A DNA stretch of 64,000 nucleotides from Candidatus Pelagibacter sp. HIMB1321 (GCF_900177485.1 NZ_LT840186.1:248001-312000); one strand, 5' to 3'; numbered from the stretch's first letter, positions 9,000 through 18,005 are shown. Program-made: numbers and translations. The notes: a model not told the origin generated them from the sequence alone.

Positions 9000-9746
9000 T
9001 TAAGAAAAGATTTTTAAACCAATTCTAATTGCCACAAATATAACTAGTCCAGAAGTAATAATTGCTAATAATTTATTTGATAGAAATTTTAAGTTAAGAA
9101 AATTGCCTATTTGTCCACCTATAAAAACTAAGATGAATAAAGGCCAATAATCAATAATATTATTTAATATGTTTTGTTTTGTGAATTGACCAAAAACTCC
9201 AGATATCGAGTTTATTAATATAAATAATGAAGCTGTTGTAGCTATCTGTCTTGGATATCCAGCTTTTAATAAAAAAAGAATAGGGCTTAAAAAAATTCCA
9301 CCACCAATTCCAACTATACCAGATAATAATCCTAGTATTGAACCAATGATAATGGATATATATTTTGGTATTTGTCTAATTTTAAGCTTGGTCTCTTTAT
9401 ATGAGTTACTATTTATTAATAAAAGAAAGCCAGCAATACTAAGCACTAAAAATAAAATGATTTCAAAAACTTCTTTGTCTAAACTTATTGATCCTCCAAT
9501 AAAAGCAAAAGGGATAGAACCTATTAAATACGGTAGCAATAACTTAAGATTTAAATTCCCAGTTCTTATGTAATTTATTGAATTTCCAGAAACGACTATA
9601 ATATTACAAATTAAAGCTAGGACAGGAAAAATATAATAAGGAACATCCCAAATTAATAGTAGAGCAAGATAAGTTGATCCCCCGCCAAAACCAACACTTG
9701 AATACAAAATTGCTGTTATAAAAAATAATATTGATAATATAAACAT
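9000..9746 (-). CDS. TauE/SafE-family sulfite exporter-like permease
   Basis: Integral membrane protein of 248 residues with about eight hydrophobic helices and the duplicated glycine-rich motif of the family: SSVGFGGGSTYLALL near residue 16 and GIVGIGGGIFLSP near 143. TauE/SafE proteins export sulfite, sulfoacetate or related organic anions, or act as importers. The gene is divergent from moaB, with 14 bases between the starts. Confidence 0.87.
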   Translation of the reverse strand: MFILSILFFITAILYSSVGFGGGSTYLALLLIWDVPYYIFPVLALICNIIVVSGNSINYIRTGNLNLKLLLPYLIGSIPFAFIGGSISLDKEVFEIILFLVLSIAGFLLLINSNSYKETKLKIRQIPKYISIIIGSILGLLSGIVGIGGGIFLSPILFLLKAGYPRQIATTASLFILINSISGVFGQFTKQNILNNIIDYWPLFILVFIGGQIGNFLNLKFLSNKLLAIITSGLVIFVAIRIGLKIFS

Positions 9747-9760
9747 ATTAAAAAAATCTT

Positions 9761-10261
9761 ATGAAAGTAAATATAGCATTATTAACTGTAACAGACACTA
9801 GAACAATAGATAATGACAAATCAGGAGCAATACTTGTAAAAAAAATTAATGAAGCCAATCACAATTTAATAGATAGAAAGATTTGCAAAGACAATAAAGA
9901 CGATATTGTAGTAATTCTCAAAGACTGGTTAAACAACAATCAAGTTGATGTAATTATTACAACTGGTGGAACAGGTTTAACAGGTAGAGATATTACACCA
10001 GAAGCATTAGATGAAATTGCAGATAAGTACATTCCAGGTTTTGGTGAAATTTTTAGATATTTAAGTTACAAAACAATTGGAACTTCTACTATTCAATCAA
10101 GAGCATGTGCTGTGCTTGCTAATGGTAAGTATGTATTTGCATTACCAGGTTCCTCAGGAGGTGTCACGGATGCTTGGGAAGGAATTTTAAAACATCAGTT
10201 AGATGTTAATCACAAACCTTGTAATTTTGTTGAACTAATCCCTAGATTAAAAGAAAAATAA
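9761..10261 (+). CDS. moaB: Molybdenum cofactor biosynthesis protein MoaB
   Basis: MoaB/MogA-type molybdopterin adenylyltransferase (166 residues) that activates molybdopterin with ATP before molybdate insertion. Visible are the start of the MPT-binding fold (ALLTVTDTRTIDNDKSG), the conserved TTGGTGLTGRDITPEA motif at about residues 67-82 and the ALPGSSGGV loop at about 128. It lies shortly upstream of the cox molybdoenzyme cluster and far from moaACDE at 60-62.7 kb, so Moco genes are split into at least two loci here. Confidence 0.94.
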   Translation: MKVNIALLTVTDTRTIDNDKSGAILVKKINEANHNLIDRKICKDNKDDIVVILKDWLNNNQVDVIITTGGTGLTGRDITPEALDEIADKYIPGFGEIFRYLSYKTIGTSTIQSRACAVLANGKYVFALPGSSGGVTDAWEGILKHQLDVNHKPCNFVELIPRLKEK

Positions 10262-10507
10262 TTATTTCTGATACTTTTCTTTCCACTCAGAGTAGGGCAT
10301 TCCATAAACATGCTCTCTTGCATCAGGATCTGAAATTTCAATACCTTTTTTTCCAGCCTCCTCTCGGTACCATTTAGATAAACAATTTCTACAGAAACCT
10401 GCTAAATTCATTAAATCAATATTTTGAACATCTTTTCTTTCTCTTAAATGGTTTATTAACCTTTCAAAAGCAGCAGACTGAAGTTCTTTTTTTGTATTAT
10501 CGTCCAT
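10262..10507 (-). CDS. DUF1244 family protein
   Basis: An 81-residue protein with the conserved DUF1244 core: FERLINHLRERKDVQNIDLMN followed by GFCRNCLSKW and a C-terminal GMPYSEWKEKYQ. The paired cysteines at about 39 and 42 could bind metal, though this is inference. No function is established for the family, which is widespread in alphaproteobacteria. It abuts the convergent moaB gene end to end. Confidence 0.88.
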   Translation of the reverse strand: MDDNTKKELQSAAFERLINHLRERKDVQNIDLMNLAGFCRNCLSKWYREEAGKKGIEISDPDAREHVYGMPYSEWKEKYQK

Positions 10508-10529
10508 AAAAATTTAATATAAATATACC

Positions 10530-11105
10530 ATGAAACTTTCTGGATCATATCAAATAAATTTATCAAAAGAAAAAGTATGGGAAGCTTTAAATGATCCTGA
10601 AATATTAAAGAAAGCTATTCCAGGATGTGAAGAGTTTACAAAAAATTCAGAAACAGAATTTACTGCTAAAGCAACTAATAAAATTGGTCCTTTCAATGCT
10701 AGCTTCACTGGAGATGTAGAGTTAAAAGATCTTAATCCTCCAAACAGTTATAAAATTACTGGCTCTGGCAATTCCCCGGTTGGATTTGCATCAGGCGAAG
10801 CTTTTGTAAAATTAGAAGATCACGAACAAGGAACTAAATTGATTTATGAAGTTGAGGCAAATGTTGGTGGAAAAATTGCTCAAGTTGGCTCTAGACTTAT
10901 AGATATGACAGCAAAGAAAATGGCTGACATATTTTTTGGAAAATTTTCAGAATTAATTAGTTCAACTGATGAAGGTAGTAATAAAGATCAAATTGATCAA
11001 AAATTAATTAATCAAGATAATATAAAGAGTAAAAATCAAAATAAAATTTTGATATATTCTGCAGTTGTTGTGGGTGCGTTAATTTTAGCATATTTCATTT
11101 TCTAA
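10530..11105 (+). CDS. coxG: CoxG-family (SRPBCC) protein
   Basis: CO dehydrogenase subunit G family. It has a START/SRPBCC domain in residues 1-145 beginning with MKLSGSYQINLSKEKVWEAL and including the AIPGCEEF motif at about 33-40. A hydrophilic linker and one C-terminal transmembrane helix (about 172-190) follow. CoxG is proposed to anchor Cox enzymes to the membrane and aid electron delivery to quinone. Position immediately upstream of coxSLM fits. It has its own gap of 123 bases before coxS, so may be separately expressed. Confidence 0.9.
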   Translation: MKLSGSYQINLSKEKVWEALNDPEILKKAIPGCEEFTKNSETEFTAKATNKIGPFNASFTGDVELKDLNPPNSYKITGSGNSPVGFASGEAFVKLEDHEQGTKLIYEVEANVGGKIAQVGSRLIDMTAKKMADIFFGKFSELISSTDEGSNKDQIDQKLINQDNIKSKNQNKILIYSAVVVGALILAYFIF

Positions 11106-11139
11106 AAATTCTCCATTTTCAATAAAATTTAAAGTCATA

Positions 11140-11156
11140 TTCTACCAAAGGTAGAA
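11140..11156 (+). promoter_or_regulatory. Perfect hairpin/palindrome between coxG and coxS
   Basis: TTCTACC-AAA-GGTAGAA is a perfect 7-3-7 inverted repeat in the 123-base gap before coxS. No T tract follows, so it is more likely an operator or an mRNA-stabilising leader or processing hairpin than an intrinsic terminator. The strong coxS ribosome-binding site lies about 58 bases further on. Confidence 0.45.
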
Positions 11157-11228
11157 ACTAAATTATTTTAGCAATTGAAACTAATATTTACTTATGATCA
11201 AGTAGTTTAATTAAAGGAGGTTGCTTAT

Positions 11229-11690
11229 ATGGCAAAAGTAACACTAGAAGTTAATGGAAAAAAAGTAAGCAAAGAAGTTCCAGATCATACACTTTTATCA
11301 ACATTTTTAAGAGATAATCTAAATTTAACAGGAACGCATGTTGGATGTGACAGCAGTCAATGTGGTGCATGCGTAGTACATATTGATGGAAAATCTGTAA
11401 AGAGCTGCTCAACACTAGCTGTAGATATTGAAGGGTCAAAGGTCACAACCATAGAAGGTTTAGCAAAAGACGGGAAACTTCATCCAATGCAAGAAGCATT
11501 TAAAAAAACACATGGACTACAATGTGGATATTGTACGCCAGGAATGGTGATGAGTGCAGTCGATCTATTACAAACAAAGAAAAATCCGAGCGACCAAGAA
11601 ATAAGAGAATGGTTAGAAGGTAATATTTGTAGATGCACAGGTTACCAAAATATTGTTGCTGCAGTTAAAGAAGCAGCAGGAAAAATGTAA
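11229..11690 (+). CDS. coxS: CO-dehydrogenase-type small (2Fe-2S) subunit
   Basis: Iron-sulfur subunit of a xanthine oxidase-family molybdenum hydroxylase. The 153-residue protein has eight cysteines for two [2Fe-2S] clusters: Cys40, 45, 48 and 60 in the ferredoxin-like domain and Cys99, 102, 134 and 136 in the helical domain. A strong AAAGGAGG Shine-Dalgarno sits at 11214-11221. The gene order S-L-M is that of form II (BMS-type) Cox operons. The true substrate of the complex is not known (see coxL). Confidence 0.93.
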   Translation: MAKVTLEVNGKKVSKEVPDHTLLSTFLRDNLNLTGTHVGCDSSQCGACVVHIDGKSVKSCSTLAVDIEGSKVTTIEGLAKDGKLHPMQEAFKKTHGLQCGYCTPGMVMSAVDLLQTKKNPSDQEIREWLEGNICRCTGYQNIVAAVKEAAGKM

Positions 11691-11707
11691 ATTAAGGAGG
11701 AATAAAT

Positions 11708-14086
11708 ATGGCAAGTTTAGTTGGATCAAGAGTTGAAAGAAAAGAAGATAAAAAATTTTTAACAGGAAAAGGCAGTTATACTGCTGACATAAATATTGCA
11801 AATCAAACTTATGCAATATTTGTAAGATCTCCTCACGCAAGAGCTCAAATAAAAAAAGTAGATACTTCAAAAGCACTTAAATCCTCAGGTGTTGTAGGTG
11901 TGCTAACTGGTAAAGAAATAGCAGAAGATAAAATTGGAGGTTTAATTGCTGGGTGGGCAATAAGAAGTGAAGATGGATCTGAGATGAAAGTTCCAAACAA
12001 TCCTCCACTTGCAAATGAATTTGCAAATTTTGTTGGTGAGCCTATCGCTGTTGTTTTTGCTGAAAGTTTAGATGAAGCTAAAGCAGCCGCAGAAAAAGTT
12101 GAAGTTGATTATAAAATTTTAAAAGCAGTGGTTGATCCAGCTAAAGCAATGGACAGCGAGTCAATTCATAAAGATGTGGATAAAAACCTATGTTATGATT
12201 GGTTGCTTGGTGATAGAAAAGCTGTTGATGAAGCTTTTGCTAAAGCCGATAAAATTATTAAAGTTGATTTAATTAATAATAGATTAGTTCCAAATGCAAT
12301 GGAGCCAAGAGCATGTGTTGTAGATTATAACACGGCAACTGAAGAAATTACTTTATATACTACAAGTCAAAATCCACATTTATCAAGATTGGTAATGTCT
12401 GCATTTGGTAATGTTGCACCAGAGAATAAATTAAGAGTGGTTGCTCCAGATGTTGGAGGTGGTTTTGGTTCAAAAATTAATGTTTATAACGAAGAAATAG
12501 TTTGTAGCTGGGCTTCAAAAAAAATTGAAAGACCAATTAAATGGGTTGCTGAGAGAACTGAATCTTTTTTAACTGATACTCATGGAAGAGATCATGTTAC
12601 TCACGCAGAGCTTGCTGTAACAAACGATGGAAAATTTTTAGGTTTTAAAAATGAAACTATTGCAAACCTTGGTGCTTATGCTCGAGTGTTTGGAACAGTA
12701 ACACCAACCTATTTATTTGGACCATGTGCTACAGGTGTCTATGTAATCCCTGCGGCATATTCAAATGTTAAAGCAGTTTATACTAATACTGCTCCAGTAG
12801 ATGCTTACAGAGGTGCTGGAAGACCAGAAGCAACTTACACAATTGAGAGATTAGTCGAAAAAGCTGCTATGGAATTAGGAATTGACAAAACAGAGATTAG
12901 AATGAAAAATTTCCCTTCTCAGTTTCCATTCAAACAAACACTAGTTCACACAGTTGACTCTGGTGACTATGTTGCTGGTTTAGAAAAAGCCAAACAAATG
13001 GCAGATTATGCTGGTTTTGAAGCTAGAAGAAAACAATCTGAATCAAATGGAAAATTAAGAGGTATTGGAGTTTCTTCTTACTTTGAAGCTTGCGGTATTG
13101 CGCCATCAGCTGCAGTAATGTCATTGGGATGTGGAGTAGGCTTATGGGAATCTGCAGAGGTAAGATTTAATCCTACTGGACAAATATCTGTTTTCACAGG
13201 TTCACACAGTCACGGACAAAGTCATGACACGACATTTGCACAAATTGCAGCTGATGAACTTGGTGTACCAATGGAGAATATAGATGTTGTTCATGGTGAT
13301 ACAGATAAAAGTACATTTGGAATGGGTACTTACGGTTCAAGATCATTGACAGTAGGCGGTATTGCAATTGTCAATGCTTGTAAAAAAATTGTTGAAAAAG
13401 GCAAAAGGGTTGCAGCAAAAATGCTTGAAGTCAGTCCAGATGAGATTGAATTCAAAGATGGTGAATTTGTAGCACTTAAATCTAATAAGAAAAAAACAAT
13501 CGGTGAGATAGCATTTGCTTGTTATGTTCCAGGTCAAAGAGATGAAATGAAGTCTCCAATACCTGAAGGAGACGAGCCAGGTTTAATAGAATCTGCTTTT
13601 TATGATCCACCAAATTTTTCTTTCCCAGCAGGTTCACATATCTGTGAAGTGGAAATAGATCCTGATACTGGAAATGTAAAAGTTGAAAAATATACAGCGG
13701 TAGATGATTTTGGAAGAATAGTTAATCCAAATATTGTTGAGGGACAAGTTCACGGAGGTTTAGCGCAAGGTATAGGACAAGCTTTGCATGAAAATACTCA
13801 ATATGATGAAACAGGTCAGTTGATGACAGCATCGTATATGGATTATACAATGCCTAGAGCTGATAATTTCCCTGAGTTTAATCTTGGATTTACTTGTACT
13901 CATGCAACATCAAACCCACTAGGTGTTAAGGGTTGTGGTGAAGCAGGAGCTATTGCATCACCGCCAACAGTTATGAATGCAGTAATTGATGCATTAGGTG
14001 GTCAGGAAATTACGATGCCAGCTACAGCTGAAAAAGTTTGGAAGGCTTGTAAAGCAATGAAAAAATCAAAAGCAAAAGCAGCATAG
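11708..14086 (+). CDS. coxL: Form II CO-dehydrogenase-like large (molybdenum) subunit
   Basis: Catalytic subunit (792 residues) of the xanthine oxidase family, binding molybdopterin cytosine dinucleotide. The active-site loop at residues 366-372 (bases 12803-12823) reads AYRGAGR, the form II signature, rather than the AYxCSFR loop of proven form I CO dehydrogenases. The conserved active-site glutamate is Glu745 in GCGEAGA. Form II enzymes have doubtful or weak CO activity and may oxidise other small carbonyl or N-heterocyclic compounds. An AAGGAGG ribosome-binding site precedes the start. It pairs with CoxS and CoxM. Confidence 0.93.
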   Translation: MASLVGSRVERKEDKKFLTGKGSYTADINIANQTYAIFVRSPHARAQIKKVDTSKALKSSGVVGVLTGKEIAEDKIGGLIAGWAIRSEDGSEMKVPNNPPLANEFANFVGEPIAVVFAESLDEAKAAAEKVEVDYKILKAVVDPAKAMDSESIHKDVDKNLCYDWLLGDRKAVDEAFAKADKIIKVDLINNRLVPNAMEPRACVVDYNTATEEITLYTTSQNPHLSRLVMSAFGNVAPENKLRVVAPDVGGGFGSKINVYNEEIVCSWASKKIERPIKWVAERTESFLTDTHGRDHVTHAELAVTNDGKFLGFKNETIANLGAYARVFGTVTPTYLFGPCATGVYVIPAAYSNVKAVYTNTAPVDAYRGAGRPEATYTIERLVEKAAMELGIDKTEIRMKNFPSQFPFKQTLVHTVDSGDYVAGLEKAKQMADYAGFEARRKQSESNGKLRGIGVSSYFEACGIAPSAAVMSLGCGVGLWESAEVRFNPTGQISVFTGSHSHGQSHDTTFAQIAADELGVPMENIDVVHGDTDKSTFGMGTYGSRSLTVGGIAIVNACKKIVEKGKRVAAKMLEVSPDEIEFKDGEFVALKSNKKKTIGEIAFACYVPGQRDEMKSPIPEGDEPGLIESAFYDPPNFSFPAGSHICEVEIDPDTGNVKVEKYTAVDDFGRIVNPNIVEGQVHGGLAQGIGQALHENTQYDETGQLMTASYMDYTMPRADNFPEFNLGFTCTHATSNPLGVKGCGEAGAIASPPTVMNAVIDALGGQEITMPATAEKVWKACKAMKKSKAKAA

Positions 14087-14098
14087 GGGAGGAAAATT

Positions 14099-14884
14099 AT
14101 GAAAACTTTTAGTTATCATTCACCAAAAGATGTTAAAGAAGCATCAAAGTTAGCCTCAACAAGTTCTGCTTTTTTAGCTGGAGGTATGACTTCAATTCCT
14201 TCAATGAAATTAGGAATGGCAACCTATAAAGATGTAATTGATCTTAAAAAGATAAAAAAACTATCTGGAATTAAAGTTAGTTCTAAGGCAGTTACAATTG
14301 GTGCAACAACTAAACATGCAGAGGTTGCTGCATCAAAAGAAGTTCAAAAAGCTATTCCAGCACTAGCAAAATTAGCAGGCAATATTGGGGATGCTCAAGT
14401 AAGAAATAAAGGCACTATTGGTGGATCTATTTCTAACAATGATCCTTCAGCTTGTTATCCATCTGCTTGTATGGCTTTGAACGCTGTTATTCATACAAGT
14501 GACAGAAAGATTGAAGCAAGTAAATTTTTTAAAGGAATGTTTGAAACAGCTCTTAAAAAGGGAGAGATAGTTGAGGCTGTTGAATTTGAAATTCCAGAAA
14601 AAGCTGACTATCAAAAACATCCAAACCCAGCATCAAGATATGCAATAGTTGGTGTATTTGTCGCTAAACATAAAAAAGAAGTAAATGTTGCGGTAACAGG
14701 TGCAAAATCGTGTGTTTATATAGATAAAGATTTGTCTAAAAAACTTTCGTCTGATTTTTCATCAAGTGTAATTGAAGGTATAGAACTTGATGATAGTGAA
14801 ATGAATTCAGATATGCATGCTTCTGCAGAATATAGAGCCAACCTAGTTTCTCTATATGCTAAAAAAGCTGTTGAAGCTTGTTAG
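14099..14884 (+). CDS. coxM: CO-dehydrogenase-type medium (FAD) subunit
   Basis: FAD-binding subunit of the Cox molybdenum hydroxylase. The 261-residue protein has the two flavin motifs of the family: AGGMTS near residues 27-32 and TIGGSISNNDPS near 104-115. The FAD passes electrons from the CoxS clusters to the acceptor. It starts 12 bases after coxL behind a GGGGAGG ribosome-binding site, completing the S-L-M order. Slightly short compared with the usual 270-290 residues but with no obvious domain loss. Confidence 0.92.
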   Translation: MKTFSYHSPKDVKEASKLASTSSAFLAGGMTSIPSMKLGMATYKDVIDLKKIKKLSGIKVSSKAVTIGATTKHAEVAASKEVQKAIPALAKLAGNIGDAQVRNKGTIGGSISNNDPSACYPSACMALNAVIHTSDRKIEASKFFKGMFETALKKGEIVEAVEFEIPEKADYQKHPNPASRYAIVGVFVAKHKKEVNVAVTGAKSCVYIDKDLSKKLSSDFSSSVIEGIELDDSEMNSDMHASAEYRANLVSLYAKKAVEAC

Positions 14885-14905
14885 TTTAAATCTATATTTT
14901 CTCGA

Positions 14906-15235
14906 ATGAGAAACTCATTTGATGAAAAAATTCTTGATGAAGCAAATGACTGGATTAATGCTAATCAAAAAGTAGTTTTAGCAACAGTTATTCAAACCTG
15001 GGGATCTTCACCAAGACCCACGGGTAGTAGAATGATTATCAATGAAAAAGGTGATTTTTCAGGTTCTGTTTCAGGTGGTTGTGTTGAGTCTGCAGTAGTT
15101 AGAGAAGCTCAAGAATTAATTAATGATAACAAGCCCTTTAAAAAGTTAGAATTTAAAGTTTCAAATGAAAGTGCTTGGGAGATTGGCTTAGCATGTGGTG
15201 GAGAAATCGCAGTTTATTTAGAGCAATTTAATTGA
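14906..15235 (+). CDS. XdhC/CoxI-family protein, N-terminal-domain half
   Basis: A 109-residue protein corresponding to the XdhC_CoxI domain alone. It includes TWGSSPRPTGSRM (about 31-43) and SGGCVESAVV (about 61-70), and a conserved cysteine in GLACGGE (about 97). XdhC proteins protect and insert the sulfurated molybdenum cofactor into xanthine oxidase-family enzymes. The Rossmann half is encoded by the next gene with a one-base overlap, so the usual single-chain protein is split in two here. Its job is presumably maturation of CoxL. Confidence 0.87.
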   Translation: MRNSFDEKILDEANDWINANQKVVLATVIQTWGSSPRPTGSRMIINEKGDFSGSVSGGCVESAVVREAQELINDNKPFKKLEFKVSNESAWEIGLACGGEIAVYLEQFN

Positions 15236-15915
15236 TGAAACATTCAATTCTAAAAAAGATTGTTGATTTAAAAAAACAAAAAAAAGAATTTGCAATAGTA
15301 ACAAATTTAAAAAATTCTAATTCCGTAGTTTACAAATTAGATGAGGTTCTTGATAAAGATTTTATTCAATACAAAGATCAAATAGATAGTTTTTTTAAAT
15401 TAAAAAATAATGGCGTAATTGATGGAGCAGATATTTTTGTTGAAACTTATATTAGGCCAATTAAAGTTATTATTGTTGGTGCTGTCCATATTGCGCAATA
15501 CCTAGTAGATTTTGCAAAAAGTTTAAATTTTGAAATTACAATCATTGATCCAAGAGGTTATTTTGCATCTGAAAAAAGATTTCCCAATATAGACATCTTA
15601 AATAAATGGCCAGATGAAGCTTTAAAAGAAATCGAAACTGACTCTAATACAGCATTAATTGCTCTTACACATGATCCAAAAATTGATGATCCAGCATTAA
15701 AATATGCTTTAGATAAAAAATTTTATTATATTGGAGCGCTTGGAAGCAAAAAAACACATGCTAATAGATGTGAAAGATTAAAAGAAGCTGGATATTCTGA
15801 AAATCAAATAAATTCAATTTTTGGACCAATTGGTATAAAGCTTGGAGGAAAATCTGCACCTGAAATAGCCCTTTCAATTATTGCTCAGCTAGTATCAGAG
15901 ACTTATAAAAAATGA
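15235..15915 (+). CDS. XdhC-family protein, Rossmann-domain half
   Basis: A 226-residue protein carrying the C-terminal XdhC Rossmann domain: VIIVGAVHIAQYLVDFAKSL at about 78-97, ALTHDPKIDDPAL at about 141-153 and GALGSKKTHANR at about 167-178. The ATG at 15235 overlaps the preceding stop by one base (TGATG); a TTG three bases earlier is less likely. The first 75 residues are a divergent, Lys-rich region. Together with the preceding gene it would form a two-part CoxI/XdhC chaperone for the Cox enzyme. Confidence 0.86.
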   Translation: MKHSILKKIVDLKKQKKEFAIVTNLKNSNSVVYKLDEVLDKDFIQYKDQIDSFFKLKNNGVIDGADIFVETYIRPIKVIIVGAVHIAQYLVDFAKSLNFEITIIDPRGYFASEKRFPNIDILNKWPDEALKEIETDSNTALIALTHDPKIDDPALKYALDKKFYYIGALGSKKTHANRCERLKEAGYSENQINSIFGPIGIKLGGKSAPEIALSIIAQLVSETYKK

Positions 15916-16481
15916 TTACAGCAATTTTACTTGCTGCAGGTCAATCAAAACGAGTACCAATAAAAAATAAATTATTAATCAAATATAAAAAAAAATTTTT
16001 AATTAACCATATTTTAAGTCAACTTATCAAAAGTAAAATTCAAAAAATTATTATTGTTCTTGGTCATGAACATTTAGAAGTAAAAAAATTAACTTTGAAA
16101 AGTAAAAAAATACAATTTGTAGTTAATAAAAAATTTAAATCTGGCATGGCATCTTCGATTAAAGAAGGACTAAAAAAAATAGGCAAAAAAAACAAAGGTT
16201 TCTTAATTGTCCAATCTGATATGCCATTTATAAAATCAACTCATTTAAATAAAATTTATAAATCAATATTAGATAACAATAATTTAGTTCATCTTTTAAA
16301 GTTTAAAAATAAAATTGGAAACCCAATTGGATTTAATATTTCTGTATTAAATAAATTTAAGAAGATTAAGGGTGATGTTGGAGCTAAATTTATGGTTAAG
16401 AGGTTAAAAAAAGATTCAGTTTTCTTAAATGTAAAGACAGATAAAATATTCAAAGATTTTGATAAATTATCTGATTTTTAG
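15912..16481 (+). CDS. MocA/MobA-like nucleotidyltransferase
   Basis: A 189-residue NTP transferase-fold protein. Its N-terminal ILLAAGQSKRV and the following KNKLLIKYK form the nucleotide-binding loop, and SDMPFI at about 99-104 holds the metal-binding aspartate. In Cox clusters such proteins are MocA, which adds CMP to molybdopterin to make the cytosine dinucleotide form used by CoxL. The start overlaps the XdhC stop by four bases. Assignment to MocA rather than MobA is from context. Very Lys/Asn-rich overall. Confidence 0.82.
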   Translation: MITAILLAAGQSKRVPIKNKLLIKYKKKFLINHILSQLIKSKIQKIIIVLGHEHLEVKKLTLKSKKIQFVVNKKFKSGMASSIKEGLKKIGKKNKGFLIVQSDMPFIKSTHLNKIYKSILDNNNLVHLLKFKNKIGNPIGFNISVLNKFKKIKGDVGAKFMVKRLKKDSVFLNVKTDKIFKDFDKLSDF

Positions 16482-17051
16482 AAGAAACTTTTTATAATCG
16501 ACTCTGAAAGCAAGTAATAACATTATTATTGCAAGATATATCAAAGGTTCAGTTAAATCTTTTTTAACAAGCCATATAAAGTGAACTACTCCAAAAATTG
16601 ATACCACATAAATTAACTTGTGTAGTTTTTTCCAATTATGCTTTAGTAAACCAATCATCTTTTTAGAAGAGGTGATTGCCAATGGCACCATCAAAAGCCA
16701 AGCTGCAAAACCAATAAAGATAAATTTTTTTGTTAAAACGTCTTTTGAGATACTGTTCAAATCAAATCGATAATCCAATCCAACATAAGTCATCAAATGA
16801 AGAGATGCATAAAAAAAGGCAAATAGACCAAACATTCTTCTGAAAGAAATCCAAATACTTAAGTTAGTTAACTTTTTCAAAGGTGTCATTGAGAGAGTAA
16901 AAATCAAAAATAATAAAGTCCATTCTCCAGTATGATGAGTAATTTCTTTTATTGGTTCAGGACCAAGTTGATTAAAAAATATTCTATATAAAATTATTAT
17001 TAGCGGAATAAGGCTTAAAATAAAAAAACCAGGTTTAAATATTTTTTTCAT
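16467..17051 (-). CDS. msrQ: MsrQ, heme-binding membrane subunit of MsrPQ
   Basis: Integral membrane protein (194 residues, about six helices) of the YedZ/MsrQ ferric-reductase-like family. It carries heme b and delivers quinol electrons to periplasmic MsrP. Heme-ligand histidines are visible in the conserved helices (HHTGEWTLLF, ASLHLMTYVGLDYRF and KLHKLIYVVSIFGVVHFIW). Its start abuts the stop of msrP by one shared base, so the two are co-translated. Its end overlaps the convergent nucleotidyltransferase by 15 bases. Confidence 0.92.
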   Translation of the reverse strand: MKKIFKPGFFILSLIPLIIILYRIFFNQLGPEPIKEITHHTGEWTLLFLIFTLSMTPLKKLTNLSIWISFRRMFGLFAFFYASLHLMTYVGLDYRFDLNSISKDVLTKKFIFIGFAAWLLMVPLAITSSKKMIGLLKHNWKKLHKLIYVVSIFGVVHFIWLVKKDLTEPLIYLAIIMLLLAFRVDYKKFLLKIR

Positions 17052-17959
17052 TAAAAATATTTTTTAAGATCCATACCCGAGTATAAATGTGCAACTTCAT
17101 CCCCATAACCATTAAACATTAATGTTTTAATTCTTGGTGCGAATATATCAGCACCAATTACTCTTTCGGTCGCTTGTGACCATCTTGGATGATTTACATT
17201 AGGATTTACATTAGAGTAAAAACCATATTCTCTTGGTGACGCCCACATCCAAGAGCTAGTTGGCATTTTTTTAACTAATTCAATTTTCACAATTGCTTTT
17301 CCACTTTTAAATCCATATTTCCAAGGGATGAAAATTCTTAGTGGAGCTCCATTTTGATTTGGCAAAGTTTTTCCATAAACCCCAGTTACAACTGTGGTAA
17401 GAGGGTGCATTGCTTCATCCAATCTTAAACCTTCTACATATGGCCAATTTAAAACTGCTCTTCTTTGACCAATCATTTGCTCTGGGTCAAAAACACTTGT
17501 AAATTTAACAAATTTTGCTTCTGGTTTTATTTTAACTTTGTTTAAAATTTCACTTAAAGAAAAACCCATCCAAGGAATAATCATTGACCATCCCTCAACA
17601 CATCTTAATCTTTGAACGCGTTCTTCAGAATTAAATGAATTTAATATCTCTTCAATTGAAAGATTTATTGGCTCTTTTACTTCACCTTCTATACTTATGT
17701 TCCAAGGACGAGTTTTGAAACTTTGAGATTTAATATACGGATCACTCTTACCAGTTCCAAATTCATAATAATTATTATAAGTTGTGACATCCTCATAGGA
17801 TGTTAGTTTTGAAAGATCAGTATTAGCAGAACTTTCATTTAATCCTGAAACAGTTGTTAATGCATAAGAACCAATACCAAGTCCAAAAGTTTTAATGAAT
17901 TTTCTTCTTTTGTTGTAAATTTTTTCAGGTGTAATTTCAGAATATTTAAATTTTTTCAT
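17051..17959 (-). CDS. msrP: MsrP, periplasmic methionine sulfoxide reductase (molybdoenzyme)
   Basis: Catalytic subunit of the MsrPQ system, which repairs oxidised methionines in periplasmic proteins using a molybdopterin cofactor. The 302-residue protein has a twin-arginine signal (KRRKFIKTFG, residues 17-26). The molybdenum-ligating cysteine is Cys120 in RLRCVEGWSM. It is co-oriented with msrQ. Together with the cox cluster it explains the need for the molybdopterin genes at 9.8 kb and 60-62.7 kb. Confidence 0.94.
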   Translation of the reverse strand: MKKFKYSEITPEKIYNKRRKFIKTFGLGIGSYALTTVSGLNESSANTDLSKLTSYEDVTTYNNYYEFGTGKSDPYIKSQSFKTRPWNISIEGEVKEPINLSIEEILNSFNSEERVQRLRCVEGWSMIIPWMGFSLSEILNKVKIKPEAKFVKFTSVFDPEQMIGQRRAVLNWPYVEGLRLDEAMHPLTTVVTGVYGKTLPNQNGAPLRIFIPWKYGFKSGKAIVKIELVKKMPTSSWMWASPREYGFYSNVNPNVNHPRWSQATERVIGADIFAPRIKTLMFNGYGDEVAHLYSGMDLKKYF

Positions 17960-18005
17960 TATTTAAATATGTTAATGTTTTATAGATAAAAAACAATTTA
18001 ACATT

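Noticed and set aside
8364..9000. SAM riboswitch before the homocysteine methyltransferase
   Set aside because: Only 17 bases separate it from the upstream gene, and no SAM-II or SAM-V-like pseudoknot is visible.
9346..9573. Plus-strand open frame inside TauE
   Set aside because: Opposite-strand shadow of a membrane-protein gene.
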